Assembly (NCBI GenBank): GCA_003243445.1
Contig: QFQQ01000010.1
Coordinates: 1 to 64,000, forward strand
Direction of reading: 5' to 3'
Length of the DNA: 64,000 nt
Source: Citrobacter freundii
Lineage (GTDB): Bacteria > Bacteroidota > Bacteroidia > Chitinophagales > Chitinophagaceae
The notes beneath the pieces were generated by a model, which did not search any database, was not told where the DNA came from, and worked only from the letters and a program-made list of their open reading frames with translations. Made by a program: the position numbers and the translations under genes. Within the stretch, counting starts at the first letter, position 1. Each line of letters starts with the position of its first letter. This document shows, one piece after another, positions 1-8,086 of the stretch.

Positions 1-77
1 CTTTTTACTTTTTACTTTTTACTTTTTACTTTTTACTTTTTACTTTTTACTTTTTACTTTTTACTTTTTACTTTTTA
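1..77. repeat. Family E array E1: 11 tandem CTTTTTA heptamers
   Basis: Eleven uninterrupted copies of the 7-bp unit CTTTTTA run from the window edge to position 77. The last copy contains the stop codon (minus strand TAA, 75-77) of the GlmU-like gene. The array may continue to the left of the window. Related but diverged heptads of the TTTTTAC type occur at 16833, 20397, 32001 and 61721, so this is the most homogeneous member of a dispersed family. Confidence 0.95.
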
Positions 78-1253
78 AAGCTTTTCGAAAATATATTTCA
101 ACATGCTTTTTTCATTATCGGAGATCGTGTGACCTTTCAATTTTTTCCAGCCTTCGATATCCACGATCGCTTTATCGAAGTCGTAACGGTCTACTCCATC
201 ACTTCCCCACGAGAAGGCGGGAATATATTTGGGAGTAAGGCCGCTGCCGGATACATGGCAACAAACACTGATGACTGTTCCCGTGTTGATGGAAGTATTG
301 ATGGTAGTGCGTGAGTAATCGCCCATCAATACTCCGCATTTCATGCCTGCGTCGAGTTGCCCTTTCGGTGTCCATACGCGGACATTGCCTGCATTGTTCT
401 TCAGGTTGGAATTGGTGGTACCTGCTCCCATATTGCACCACTCGCCGATCACGGAATCGCCCAGGTAACCGTCATGTGCTTTATTGGAATAGCCGAACAT
501 TACGGCATTCTTGATCTCACCACCGCCCACACAGGATGGACCGAGCGTAGTAGCGCCATACACTTTTGTACCAAGCTTCAGCAATGAATTCTCCCCCATC
601 GCGAACGGGCCGCGGATGATCGACCCTTCCATGATCTCCGCGTTCTTACCAATATATATCGGACCTGTTGATGCATTGAGAATACAATGCTCCACCTTCG
701 CACCCTTCTCCAGGAAGATCTGTTTTGGATTGATGACTTTATTTGATCTGGGGATTGCCTGCGAGCGACGCTTGTGCGTAAGCAATGCAAAATCCTGCCG
801 GAGTGCCCAGTCATTCAGTTGAAAAATATGCCAGGGATATTTGATCTCTTTGATCTCACCTGAATACTCCACGCTTTGCGTGACCTGTATGCGATGTTTT
901 TCCCTGACCTCTTTTTTTGTAAAACAAAACACAATACCTGAACCGCCATCTGCTACAATAAACTCGCCCGGTTTCAGGCGTTTCATTTTCTTCACCAGTG
1001 CCGGCGTGGGCAACAGGTTACCATGTACCATATAGCAGGTATCATTCTTTCCGATCGAATCAGGATTAATGGCCTGTTCCAGGCTCTTATAATCATCCTC
1101 ATTCTTGTCCGCGGACACAAAGCCTGTCATTCTCTCCCATTTTTCCCTGATGGTAAGAATGCCCAGTCGTATATCCTGGCATTTGCGCGTCAATGTAAAA
1201 GGATAGAGATTTTCCGGCTGGCAGAATTCCTCTGTGAAGATGAGTTGGTTCAC
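75..1253 (-). CDS. GlmU-like putative sugar nucleotidyltransferase with left-handed beta-helix
   Basis: This 392-residue protein matches the Bacteroidetes GlmU-like family (UDP-GlcNAc diphosphorylase/glucosamine-1-phosphate acetyltransferase analogue). The N-terminus carries the family hallmark DIRLGILTIREKW (about residues 27-39). From about residue 175 to 340 there are hexapeptide repeats forming a left-handed beta-helix, including GAGTTNSNLKNN, which resembles the GlmU acetyltransferase active-site strand. The family would supply UDP-GlcNAc for envelope synthesis in the cytoplasm; that role is known for the family and inferred here. The only usable start is GTG at 1253, because an in-frame stop lies 15 bases upstream. 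The first ATG inside the frame is at residue 42 and would delete the hallmark. Confidence 0.85.
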   Translation of the reverse strand: MNQLIFTEEFCQPENLYPFTLTRKCQDIRLGILTIREKWERMTGFVSADKNEDDYKSLEQAINPDSIGKNDTCYMVHGNLLPTPALVKKMKRLKPGEFIVADGGSGIVFCFTKKEVREKHRIQVTQSVEYSGEIKEIKYPWHIFQLNDWALRQDFALLTHKRRSQAIPRSNKVINPKQIFLEKGAKVEHCILNASTGPIYIGKNAEIMEGSIIRGPFAMGENSLLKLGTKVYGATTLGPSCVGGGEIKNAVMFGYSNKAHDGYLGDSVIGEWCNMGAGTTNSNLKNNAGNVRVWTPKGQLDAGMKCGVLMGDYSRTTINTSINTGTVISVCCHVSGSGLTPKYIPAFSWGSDGVDRYDFDKAIVDIEGWKKLKGHTISDNEKSMLKYIFEKL

Positions 1254-1293
1254 AGGGGAAAGATACTACAATTGGAGGAAGCCCGGGCAGGTG

Positions 1294-1472
1294 TTTCGAT
1301 GTTGGATGATGAGCGAATCGATGGTCGATGGTCGATGATCGGGCTTGGGATGAGCGGCTGTATTCGCCCGATACCGGATGTTTGATCCGTTAATGATCAG
1401 CTCCGCCTTGCCAGATATTCAAATTCAGCCGGAAATTCGACCATCGACCGTCGAACATCCAGCATCGAAACA
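1294..1472. repeat. Family A inverted heptad element A1
   Basis: The left arm (1296-1344) is a run of heptads of consensus TNGATGN. The right arm (1434-1470) is the reverse complement of the same type of unit. About 90 bp of unrelated sequence separates them. The element lies between the L31 gene and the GlmU-like gene, both on the minus strand. Confidence 0.9.
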
Positions 1473-1502
1473 ATCAAAAGATATTGCCTTCCTATAAACA
1501 AC

Positions 1503-1530
1503 AAGCCCCGCCGAGGAATCAGCAGGGCTT
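1503..1530 (-). terminator. Weak hairpin after rpmE2
   Basis: A nine-pair stem with one mismatch (AAGCCCCGC against GCAGGGCTT) and a ten-base loop lies 67 bases downstream of the L31 stop codon. On the minus strand it is followed by a T/G-rich run, so it may act as a terminator. The U-tract is poor, so this is a moderate call. Confidence 0.45.
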
Positions 1531-1596
1531 AAAGTATAGCCATGAAAAACAAAACTTTTATGCTTAGTGCTTATAGTCTGCACTAAAGCTAAAGAA

Positions 1597-1848
1597 TTAT
1601 TTTTTCTTTTCGTATTTCTTCTTGAATTTATCGATACGGCCAGCGGTGTCAACCAGTACATTTTTACCGGTAAAGAAAGGGTGAGAAGTGCTGGAGATCT
1701 CGAGTTTGATCAGCGGGTATTCGTTACCGTCTTCCCATTTCAGGGTTTCTTTTGAACCTGCAGTAGAACGGCTGAGGAATGTATGACCATTGCTCATGTC
1801 TTTGAAAACCACCAGCCTGTAGCTGTTGGGATGGATACCTTTTTTCAT
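1597..1848 (-). CDS. rpmE2: 50S ribosomal protein L31 type B
   Basis: The 83-residue protein begins MKKGIHPNSYRLVVF and contains STSHPFFTGKN, both typical of bacterial L31. It has no cysteine and therefore lacks the zinc-binding CxxC pairs of the A-type paralogue, which identifies it as the B type. It is a small protein of the large ribosomal subunit. B-type copies often replace the zinc form when zinc is scarce, but no Zur-like site was recognised upstream. The ATG at 1846-1848 is the only sensible start. The gene stands alone between two family A repeat elements, with a weak hairpin downstream at 1503-1530. Confidence 0.97.
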   Translation of the reverse strand: MKKGIHPNSYRLVVFKDMSNGHTFLSRSTAGSKETLKWEDGNEYPLIKLEISSTSHPFFTGKNVLVDTAGRIDKFKKKYEKKK

Positions 1849-1958
1849 AACTAAATGATTTTTAAGGCTGCACGGATTTTGCCGTACTTATGATTTAATT
1901 TTTTTAGAGTGTGCGAAGGTAGGTTGGAAAGGGAAGATTGCCAAATATTCCTGGAAGA

Positions 1959-2053
1959 GATTCGATGGTCGATGGTCGATGGTCGGGTCAGACTCCAGAG
2001 AGATAAGTCCTTTTCGCATAGCGAACATCGACCATCAAACATCGATCATCGGA
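1959..2053. repeat. Family A inverted heptad element A2
   Basis: The left arm (1960-1988) holds three near-identical TCGATGG heptads. The right arm (2021-2053) holds four reverse-complement heptads. The 33-bp spacer makes this one of the most compact members. It lies between yajQ and rpmE2, both on the minus strand. Confidence 0.92.
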
Positions 2054-2121
2054 TTTGCACCGGTTTTGCACCAGGTTATCCACCAAAAAACCGCGCTGGT
2101 AGCGGGTTTTGCACAGGTTAT
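2051..2121. repeat. Direct repeat with TTTTGCACaGGTTAT core
   Basis: GGTTTTGCACCAGGTTAT (2062-2079) recurs as GGTTTTGCACAGGTTAT (2105-2121), and a shorter relative GGATTTGCAC sits at 2051-2060. The copies lie between element A2 and the yajQ stop codon. No function is known to me; this may be a decayed member of another repeat family. Confidence 0.6.
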
Positions 2122-2131
2122 GAACGCTCAA

Positions 2132-2623
2132 TTAAGAGCGCATATTCTCATATTGAAGGGGCACGCCCAGTTCCCAGGTCTTTGAAGCCTGGATAACTAT
2201 TTGAAGATCATCGATCTTTTTGCCGGTTACCCTTACCAGGTCGTCATTGATCGATGCCTGGACCTTTAATCCCGCATCTTTGATCAGTTTCACGATCTTT
2301 TTAGCGTCTTCCTGCTTCAGACCATTGCGGACCTGCACTTCTTTCTTCCATACTTTCCCACTTTGGGCGCCTTCCTTTGAGAGATCGAAGGCCTCCGGGG
2401 AAATCCCCTGTTTGTGTGCGCGGTTGATCAGTACATCAATGAGCTGGCGCATTTTCATATCGTCATCCGTTTCGATCTTCAGTTTGAACTCTTTCTTGTC
2501 CAGATCGATCACCACATGACTTCCCTTAAAATCAAACCGGTTGTTTATTTCTTTGGTCACAACGTTCACCGCATTATCAAGCGCCTGCGCGTCCACCTTG
2601 CTTACAAAATCAAATGAAGGCAT
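2132..2623 (-). CDS. yajQ: YajQ family nucleotide-binding protein
   Basis: The 163-residue protein begins MPSFDFVSKVD and has the family blocks NRFDFKGS and GKKIDDLQIVIQ. Its length is the usual one for YajQ (about 160). YajQ proteins fold as two RNP-like domains in the cytoplasm and bind nucleotides; some homologues bind cyclic di-GMP and act as transcription co-regulators. Which role applies here cannot be read from sequence. The ATG at 2621-2623 is preceded by an A-rich stretch typical of Bacteroidetes leaders. The gene is monocistronic, flanked by family A elements A2 downstream and A3 upstream. Confidence 0.95.
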   Translation of the reverse strand: MPSFDFVSKVDAQALDNAVNVVTKEINNRFDFKGSHVVIDLDKKEFKLKIETDDDMKMRQLIDVLINRAHKQGISPEAFDLSKEGAQSGKVWKKEVQVRNGLKQEDAKKIVKLIKDAGLKVQASINDDLVRVTGKKIDDLQIVIQASKTWELGVPLQYENMRS

Positions 2624-2704
2624 AGCAAATAGGTTTTAGTAAAAAATCAAAATTAGAAATTAAAAACAAGAGCCCGAAGAAATCACCCGTTCTCCGGCCG
2701 CCTG

Positions 2705-2740
2705 TGCAAAAATAAAAAGTCCTCCTTAGAAAAGGAGGAC
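2705..2740 (-). terminator. Rho-independent terminator of the outer-membrane barrel gene
   Basis: A perfect nine-pair stem (GTCCTCCTT at 2719-2727 with AAGGAGGAC at 2732-2740, loop AGAA) is followed on the minus strand by a T-rich run (complement of 2705-2718). It lies about 170 bases past the stop of the minus-strand gene at 2912 and before yajQ, so it should end that transcript. Confidence 0.8.
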
Positions 2741-2809
2741 GATTAAGTACACATGAGAAAAGTCTTATTTAAAGTCGGGCGAACCGGCGGAATGTTGCAT
2801 GTAAGCCAG

Positions 2810-2902
2810 ATCGATGTTCGATGTTAGATGGTCGATGACCGGTATCCGGATTGAATATCCACTTATTTTCGCTTTCCGACCATCGGACATCGATCATCGA
2901 CC
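2810..2902. repeat. Family A inverted heptad element A3
   Basis: The left arm (2811-2839) is TCGATGT-type heptads. The right arm (2876-2902) is their reverse complement. About 36 bp separate them. The element sits immediately downstream of the outer-membrane protein gene (stop at 2912) and ahead of its terminator on the minus strand. Confidence 0.9.
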
Positions 2903-2911
2903 TCCGCTTTC

Positions 2912-5359
2912 TTAATTTCCGCCCCCACTCTTCACCCTGCTCTGCTCATCATCCGCACCGCCCGTTTTTCTTCTTGCAGGAGCAATATTCTTTTTACCAA
3001 AGCGGTAAGAGAAGCTGAGATTGAACTGGCGGCTGTCGCGGCGGCTGTCGATGGTCACGTCAACATCGCTGTATTTGGCGTAGCCTCTGAATTTCTGTGT
3101 CCAGAGAACGTCACGGACACCCAGTTTCAATGTGCCTTTGCCTTTCAGCATTTGTTTGGTGATCGCAGTATTCATCGCTCCCATCGCTCTTGCTACAAGG
3201 ATACCTTCTGCTGCTTTGCTGCGATACCAGCCGCTGATCTCCGCATTCCATCCTTTACCAAGTGTAAAGCTGTTGGTGATATTACCGAGGAAGCTAGTGA
3301 ATGCGATATTGATCGGATCATTGTTATACAAACCGGCGTAGCTGTTATGGAAAACGTTTGTATAAATATTTGCATTCCACCATTTTTTCACCGGGATATT
3401 CGCCATCACCGAAACACCCCATTGCTTCATACTGCTGAAATTGTCTTTTGTCTGGTAAGTGATATTCTTTTCTGTATTCTGCTTCAGCAGATCAGTGATG
3501 ATATCACTTGTGTTGGTATAGTTGACCGTCGTTGTCAGGAAACGGTTGAATGTATGGCTCAGCTCAAAGTTATTGGTGAACTGAGGCGTCAGGTAAGGGT
3601 TACCCTGTCCATATGTCAATGAATCCAGGAAGAAGATGAACGGGTTCAGGTCATCATAATCAGGACGCATGATGCGGCGGCTGTAGCTCAGGTTGAACTG
3701 GTTCTTTTCATTCATATTGAAACCCGCACCTACATTCGGGAAGAAGTTGGTGTAATTGCGTTTGAAAGAAGAATCGTTGCTCAGCTGATGTCCTTTTGCG
3801 ATGGTATTCTCCACGCGCAGACCGGCAGTCAGTTCCCATTTTTTAATGGATCTGGAAAGGATCGCATAGGCGGCATTGATGTTCTCATCATAGATAAAGT
3901 GGTTGTTACGGTCGACCGCGTCCACACCGTTACGCTGATAATTCACTTTATTGTCTGTTTTTACGAAGCTTGTTTTTGCACCGGCTTCCAGGCGGAGACC
4001 GCTCTTGAACGGATGTACATAATCAACTTTTGCACTGTAAATTTTGATCGTAGAAGGAATATTGCCTGGCATCAGAACGTCCTGGCCGGGAATATGCTGG
4101 TTCTCCCCATCATAACTTTTTGTGAGCAGGCTTGTGCGGTTTTTATTATCATAAAACGCCCAGTCTGCATCAGCGCTGATCTCACGGCCTGTTGAATCGA
4201 ATGTGTGTTTATAGTTCAGGTTCGTTGTATAGTTGGAAGATGTTCTGCTGTTATCAGCAAATGACTCGAGCTTATTCAGCAGTTTACCGTTATTGTCCCT
4301 GATATTGGTATTGCTGTATGGATCTTCATCGTTTGTACTGAAGTTGCCATTGAATACAAAACCGATCACGTCTTTCTTTGTGAAATTATAATCCATACCG
4401 AGTTTTGTATTGTGATAAACACCCTCAAAATGTGGTCTTGATACCTGGTCGATCGTACGGAGCAGCGTTACTTTGTCCACGTCATATAATTTACGGTCGA
4501 TCGACAGGCGGTTATATCCCTGGAAGGTGCCGCCATTATAGCCGCCGAATATATTAACCTTGTTATTACGGTAGTTGAGATTCACACCACCATTGAACCG
4601 TGCATACAAACCCTGTGTGTAACCGAGGTTGGCATTACCATTCATTCCTTTTACAATACCTTTTTTGGTTTTGATATTGATGATACCCGAATTGCCGGAT
4701 GCATCATATTTAGCAGGCGGGTTTGTCATGATCTCGATCTGATCAATGCTGGTGCTTTGCATGTTCTTCAGCAAGGCAGCGAGATCAGCACCACTCATAT
4801 AGGTCGGTTTGCCGTCTACCAGGATCATCACGCCCTGTTTACCTTTTACGCTGATGTTTCCATCATTGTCAACGGTTACACCCGGAGATTTTTCCAGTAA
4901 TTCCATCGCAGTCAGACCGGCGTTTGTCGGCGATGCGTCTACGTTTACCACCATTTTACCGGGCTTTTGCTCGATAGCTGGCTTTTTTGCAGTCACCGTT
5001 ACACCGCTCATGGCCTGAGCCTGGGGAACAAGCTCAATGGTTTTGACCACAACCGCGGAAGATGCGGCCGTGATCTCCACATTTTCAGACACACCCTTGT
5101 TATGCCCAACTGCGGAAATGACCACGACATAGCGTCCTTCCGGCACATTTTCGAACTCGTATTTCCCGGTTTTGTCCGCTACAGACATTTTAACAACGGA
5201 CGAATCCTTCAGGCTTAAAAGGGTAATTGTTGCTGATTCGATGGTTTTTGTACTGCCATCGATTACAGTGCCGCTGATGCGGCCGGTTTTGGTTTGACCA
5301 TAACTGGCTAAGGATAAGAAAGTTAAGGATAAGGCCAGCAGGGATAAGACTTTTCTCAT
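2912..5359 (-). CDS. Outer-membrane beta-barrel protein, TonB-dependent receptor-like
   Basis: With the chosen start the protein has 815 residues. It opens with the signal peptide MRKVLSLLALSLTFLSLASYG, which is why the ATG at 5357-5359 is preferred over a frame extension of 26 residues. A carboxypeptidase-regulatory-like beta-sandwich (about 25-115) follows, then a TonB plug-like region containing GKQGVMILVDGKPTYMSG, then a long aromatic-rich barrel ending in FNLSFSYRFG. This layout fits the outer-membrane beta-barrel family common in Bacteroidetes. The C-terminal tail of about 30 residues is charged and glycine-rich. No SusD partner is adjacent, so the substrate is unknown. A candidate promoter box lies at 5406-5413. 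Confidence 0.85.
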   Translation of the reverse strand: MRKVLSLLALSLTFLSLASYGQTKTGRISGTVIDGSTKTIESATITLLSLKDSSVVKMSVADKTGKYEFENVPEGRYVVVISAVGHNKGVSENVEITAASSAVVVKTIELVPQAQAMSGVTVTAKKPAIEQKPGKMVVNVDASPTNAGLTAMELLEKSPGVTVDNDGNISVKGKQGVMILVDGKPTYMSGADLAALLKNMQSTSIDQIEIMTNPPAKYDASGNSGIINIKTKKGIVKGMNGNANLGYTQGLYARFNGGVNLNYRNNKVNIFGGYNGGTFQGYNRLSIDRKLYDVDKVTLLRTIDQVSRPHFEGVYHNTKLGMDYNFTKKDVIGFVFNGNFSTNDEDPYSNTNIRDNNGKLLNKLESFADNSRTSSNYTTNLNYKHTFDSTGREISADADWAFYDNKNRTSLLTKSYDGENQHIPGQDVLMPGNIPSTIKIYSAKVDYVHPFKSGLRLEAGAKTSFVKTDNKVNYQRNGVDAVDRNNHFIYDENINAAYAILSRSIKKWELTAGLRVENTIAKGHQLSNDSSFKRNYTNFFPNVGAGFNMNEKNQFNLSYSRRIMRPDYDDLNPFIFFLDSLTYGQGNPYLTPQFTNNFELSHTFNRFLTTTVNYTNTSDIITDLLKQNTEKNITYQTKDNFSSMKQWGVSVMANIPVKKWWNANIYTNVFHNSYAGLYNNDPINIAFTSFLGNITNSFTLGKGWNAEISGWYRSKAAEGILVARAMGAMNTAITKQMLKGKGTLKLGVRDVLWTQKFRGYAKYSDVDVTIDSRRDSRQFNLSFSYRFGKKNIAPARRKTGGADDEQSRVKSGGGN

Positions 5360-5405
5360 TTCAATGGTTTTATATAATAAGTACTTGACTTTGATTATTA
5401 CAATC

Positions 5406-5413
5406 CAAAGATA
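5406..5413 (-). promoter_or_regulatory. Candidate Bacteroidetes -7 box of the barrel gene
   Basis: The minus strand reads TATCTTTG, an exact match to the Bacteroidetes TAnnTTTG consensus. It lies about 50 bases before the chosen ATG. No good -33 TTTG was found at the expected spacing. Confidence 0.45.
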
Positions 5414-5590
5414 GGTACTTTGCATTGCATAGATCATTGTTTTAAATTAAGCGGCCGTAATCTGGGATAAGCGGCCGTCAGCTTAATTGTTTCAATTGGA
5501 CGCAGCAGCGGAAACCTGGTTACAGTTTGATATGGTTTTAGGATGAAGGGATTTTGCGCGGGATGGGCGGGGAAAGTGGGGTATTGGATA

Positions 5591-5617
5591 CTCGATGATC
5601 GATGGCCGATGGTCGGT
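5591..5617. repeat. Family A single degenerate arm A4
   Basis: Three to four heptads of the TCGATGA/CCGATGG type are present. A convincing opposite arm is missing; only CCGATCA near 5642 remains. It may be a decayed or half element. Confidence 0.65.
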
Positions 5618-5837
5618 TAATCAGGATGGCTTATTGAATATCCGATCACAGGTATGCCCATCATTTTAATACTGACACGAAATAATAACATCCCTGCTTA
5701 GAAGTAAATAATATTCCGGTAAAGGGTGGTGTATTGCCGGTTGAACTGAGAATTGTGGAGATGGAGTCGTTTGCGAAGACGGCAGACTTTCTGTGCCCGA
5801 CGATCTTATTCCATTATTATCTCGCCAGTACATATAG

Positions 5838-6602
5838 CTACAATCCGAATGCTGCTTTGATATCTTCATAATATGTACGACCGGATGTGATCCTTGTATT
5901 GGCTTTATCATCCATCACAAACATATAGCGGCCATTAAAGTGACGGTGCATTTCTTTGATGCGGTCTTTATTAATAAGAAAGGATTTCTGGATCCGGAAG
6001 AATTGTGCCGGCAGTTTTTCCGCGAGTGATGAAAGCGTTTGATCGGTTATATGCTTTTGTCCGTCGGCCGTGTAGATGTATACGTACTTATCCTGCGCTT
6101 CAAGAAATACGATCTGCTCGTACCGTAACAGTATAATGCGGTCGCCAATGCGGATTGAAAGTGCGGTGGCCTGCCTGGGTGCCTGGATCTGTTTGATGAT
6201 CTCCTGCAATCCGGACGCATCGATCATTGTATTCAGCCGCCCAAACCTTTTCAGTTTTTCGATGCTTTGCGCCAGGCGTTCTTCCTTGATCGGCTTCAGC
6301 AGGTAATCGATAGAGAATGTTTCGAAAGCTTTGATCGCATATTGTTCATAAGCGGTGGTAAAAATAATATTCGGTTTATGCTGCAGCCTTTCGATCACTT
6401 CAAATCCGGTGAGATCCGGCATTTGTATATCAAGAAAGATCAGATCCGGTTGCAATGCCCCGATCTGCTCAATCGCTTCCTGTCCTGTGCCCGCTTCTGC
6501 TATCACCTGTACTGCATCGGCATGATCGTGCAGCATGTTCCTCATCAGCCGGCGCGCCGCCGGTTCATCGTCAATCAATATCGCTTTATAAAGCTGGCTC
6601 AT
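5838..6602 (-). CDS. LytTR family two-component response regulator
   Basis: The 254-residue protein has an N-terminal receiver domain with acidic residues D11 and D12, phospho-acceptor D58 in FLDIQMPDLTG, and conserved K103 in YLLKP. From about residue 146 it carries a LytTR DNA-binding domain with the typical KYVYIYTADGQ and FFRIQKSFLINKDRI blocks. It should be phosphorylated by the adjacent LytS-type kinase and act as a transcription regulator in the cytoplasm. Its start overlaps the kinase 3-prime end by 17 bases, so the pair is translated as an operon. Its target genes are not evident; the barrel gene downstream is a candidate by position only. Confidence 0.95.
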   Translation of the reverse strand: MSQLYKAILIDDEPAARRLMRNMLHDHADAVQVIAEAGTGQEAIEQIGALQPDLIFLDIQMPDLTGFEVIERLQHKPNIIFTTAYEQYAIKAFETFSIDYLLKPIKEERLAQSIEKLKRFGRLNTMIDASGLQEIIKQIQAPRQATALSIRIGDRIILLRYEQIVFLEAQDKYVYIYTADGQKHITDQTLSSLAEKLPAQFFRIQKSFLINKDRIKEMHRHFNGRYMFVMDDKANTRITSGRTYYEDIKAAFGL

Positions 6603-7752
6603 TTTTGATCAGTTTTTTTATATAGATCACTACTTCTTTCGTTGGATGATTCCCAAAATGTATTTCATAGCTACCCGGGAAAAGCAGATCAAGCTTATCA
6701 AACACACTTTTTACGCCATAACCGGGTTTTAATTCATCCGGAAATAAGGGACCATTATCCCCTATCCTCATCACGATCATGTTGTTCTCCATCTGAATAT
6801 CCAAACTGATCCGTGTCATTCTTCCTGTTGCTTTTAATCCATGTTTGACAGCATTCTCCATCAGCGGCTGCAATACAAACCGGGGAACAAGATAATGCGC
6901 TGTTTCTTCCGCGACATAGATCTGGTAGGTCAGCTGGTCTTCGAAACGGATCTTTTCGATCTGCAGATATACTTCCGCCATTTCCACTTCGTCCCTGATC
7001 ATGGAGAAATTATTCTGGCTGTAATTGATGCTGTAGCGGAAAAGATCAGCCAGTGCGATCGTCATGCTTCTTGCTTTTTTACCGTCAGTTACCGCGAGAT
7101 CAGCGATCGAGTTAAGCGCGTTATAAAGAAAATGCGGGTTTACTTTTGAGTGTAAGGCATCCAGTTCCGCTTTTGTTTTCAGTTCCCGGAGACGGCTAAG
7201 CTCCAGTTCTTTCTCATCAAATTTCCGCTGTCTCTCCTGATCCAGGTAACTGACAAGGATATAGATAAACCCGGTTGCGCTCGCCAGATAAACGCTCGTC
7301 AGGATGGAAAAACCGGAGTATTCTTCCTTATCCTCCGTAAAAAGATATTTAACCAGAAGATTGACGGCCACAAACGTAATGATCAGCGTAAGCAATACCA
7401 GTATTTTCCGCTTCGCAAAGGATAGCCTGTTGAACCACCGGTGTTCTGCCACAAACCACGCGAGATTAAAAACGATCAGCGTGTTAAAGGTGACCACGAT
7501 ACATTCACCGATCAGGGCATAGCCCCAGCCATATTTGCGGACCGCATAAAAGAATTCGCCATTCATCGGTGTCACACCCAGCACAATGCAGAATGTGATC
7601 AGCCAGACCACGATATTTCTCCTTACCCATTCATTCCGGATCGTATTCCGGAAAATGCTCCTGAAATTGGCCAGGAAATAAAGCCCGATCAGCGCCAGCA
7701 GGATACAGGACCCGATCATCACAGCGTAATCCCAAATCGTAAAATTTTTCAT
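6586..7752 (-). CDS. LytS/YehU-type sensor histidine kinase
   Basis: The protein has 388 residues from the ATG at 7750-7752; a TTG four codons upstream is also possible. The first half contains several hydrophobic spans, such as VMIGSCILLALIGLYFL and ILVLLTLIITFVAVNLLV, consistent with a multi-pass membrane sensor. A short coiled linker rich in E/L/R leads to the His_kinase domain with the phospho-acceptor motif HSKVNPHFLYNALNSI, and the ATPase part has ENAVKHG and DNGPLFPDELKPGYG. It is encoded directly before, and overlapping, its LytTR regulator. The signal is unknown. Confidence 0.93.
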   Translation of the reverse strand: MKNFTIWDYAVMIGSCILLALIGLYFLANFRSIFRNTIRNEWVRRNIVVWLITFCIVLGVTPMNGEFFYAVRKYGWGYALIGECIVVTFNTLIVFNLAWFVAEHRWFNRLSFAKRKILVLLTLIITFVAVNLLVKYLFTEDKEEYSGFSILTSVYLASATGFIYILVSYLDQERQRKFDEKELELSRLRELKTKAELDALHSKVNPHFLYNALNSIADLAVTDGKKARSMTIALADLFRYSINYSQNNFSMIRDEVEMAEVYLQIEKIRFEDQLTYQIYVAEETAHYLVPRFVLQPLMENAVKHGLKATGRMTRISLDIQMENNMIVMRIGDNGPLFPDELKPGYGVKSVFDKLDLLFPGSYEIHFGNHPTKEVVIYIKKLIKNEPAL

Positions 7753-7827
7753 GTGTGTTGCCAAATTATGAAATCAATGGAAGCCTGGCCGGTCTCGTTC
7801 GCCAACTGTTTATTTTGGGGTGCGAAC

Positions 7828-8014
7828 GGGATGGTGGTGATCGATGGTGGATGGTCGATGGTGGATGGTGGATGGCCCGCGCGGCGAATGACCGGATCGT
7901 ATTCAGCGGGAAATCCCTGCGGTAATTTGCCCTTCGAACATCCAATAAAACAAATTTGGGCCAATCCGACCTAAGATCGACCATCGAACATCGAACATCT
8001 ACCATCGATCATCC
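7828..8014. repeat. Family A inverted heptad element A5
   Basis: The left arm (7839-7875) is five in-register heptads of TNGATGG. The right arm (7976-8013) is reverse-complement heptads. The spacer is about 100 bp. Unlike most members it lies between divergent genes (kinase on minus, threonine aldolase on plus). Confidence 0.9.
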
Positions 8015-8048
8015 CTTCTTCGCGCGCCTTTTCATTAAGTTAAAGACA

Positions 8049-8070
8049 TTGCGCCTAACGAAGTATATTG
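8049..8070 (+). promoter_or_regulatory. Possible promoter of the threonine aldolase-pgi operon
   Basis: TTG at 8049-8051 and TATATTG at 8064-8070 resemble a Bacteroidetes -33/-7 pair, but the spacing is shorter than usual and the -7 box is not exact. It lies 17 bases before the ATG. Low confidence. Confidence 0.3.
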
Positions 8071-8086
8071 CAAGTAAATTTTCTTC

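Larger units (their letters stand above)
5360..5837. other. Gap between barrel gene and response regulator
   Basis: This 478-bp gap holds a candidate -7 box for the barrel gene, a twofold TAAGCGGCCGT direct repeat (near 5449-5459 and 5468-5478) enclosed by TTAAGC/GCTTAA, and a degenerate family A arm (5591-5617). The twofold motif could be a regulator site for the LytTR protein encoded next door, but that is only a guess. An 81-residue frame at 5666-5911 has no recognisable features and was not accepted. Confidence 0.5.

Noticed and set aside
5666..5911. 81-residue frame overlapping the response regulator end
   Set aside because: It overlaps the well-supported regulator gene and is low in coding character.
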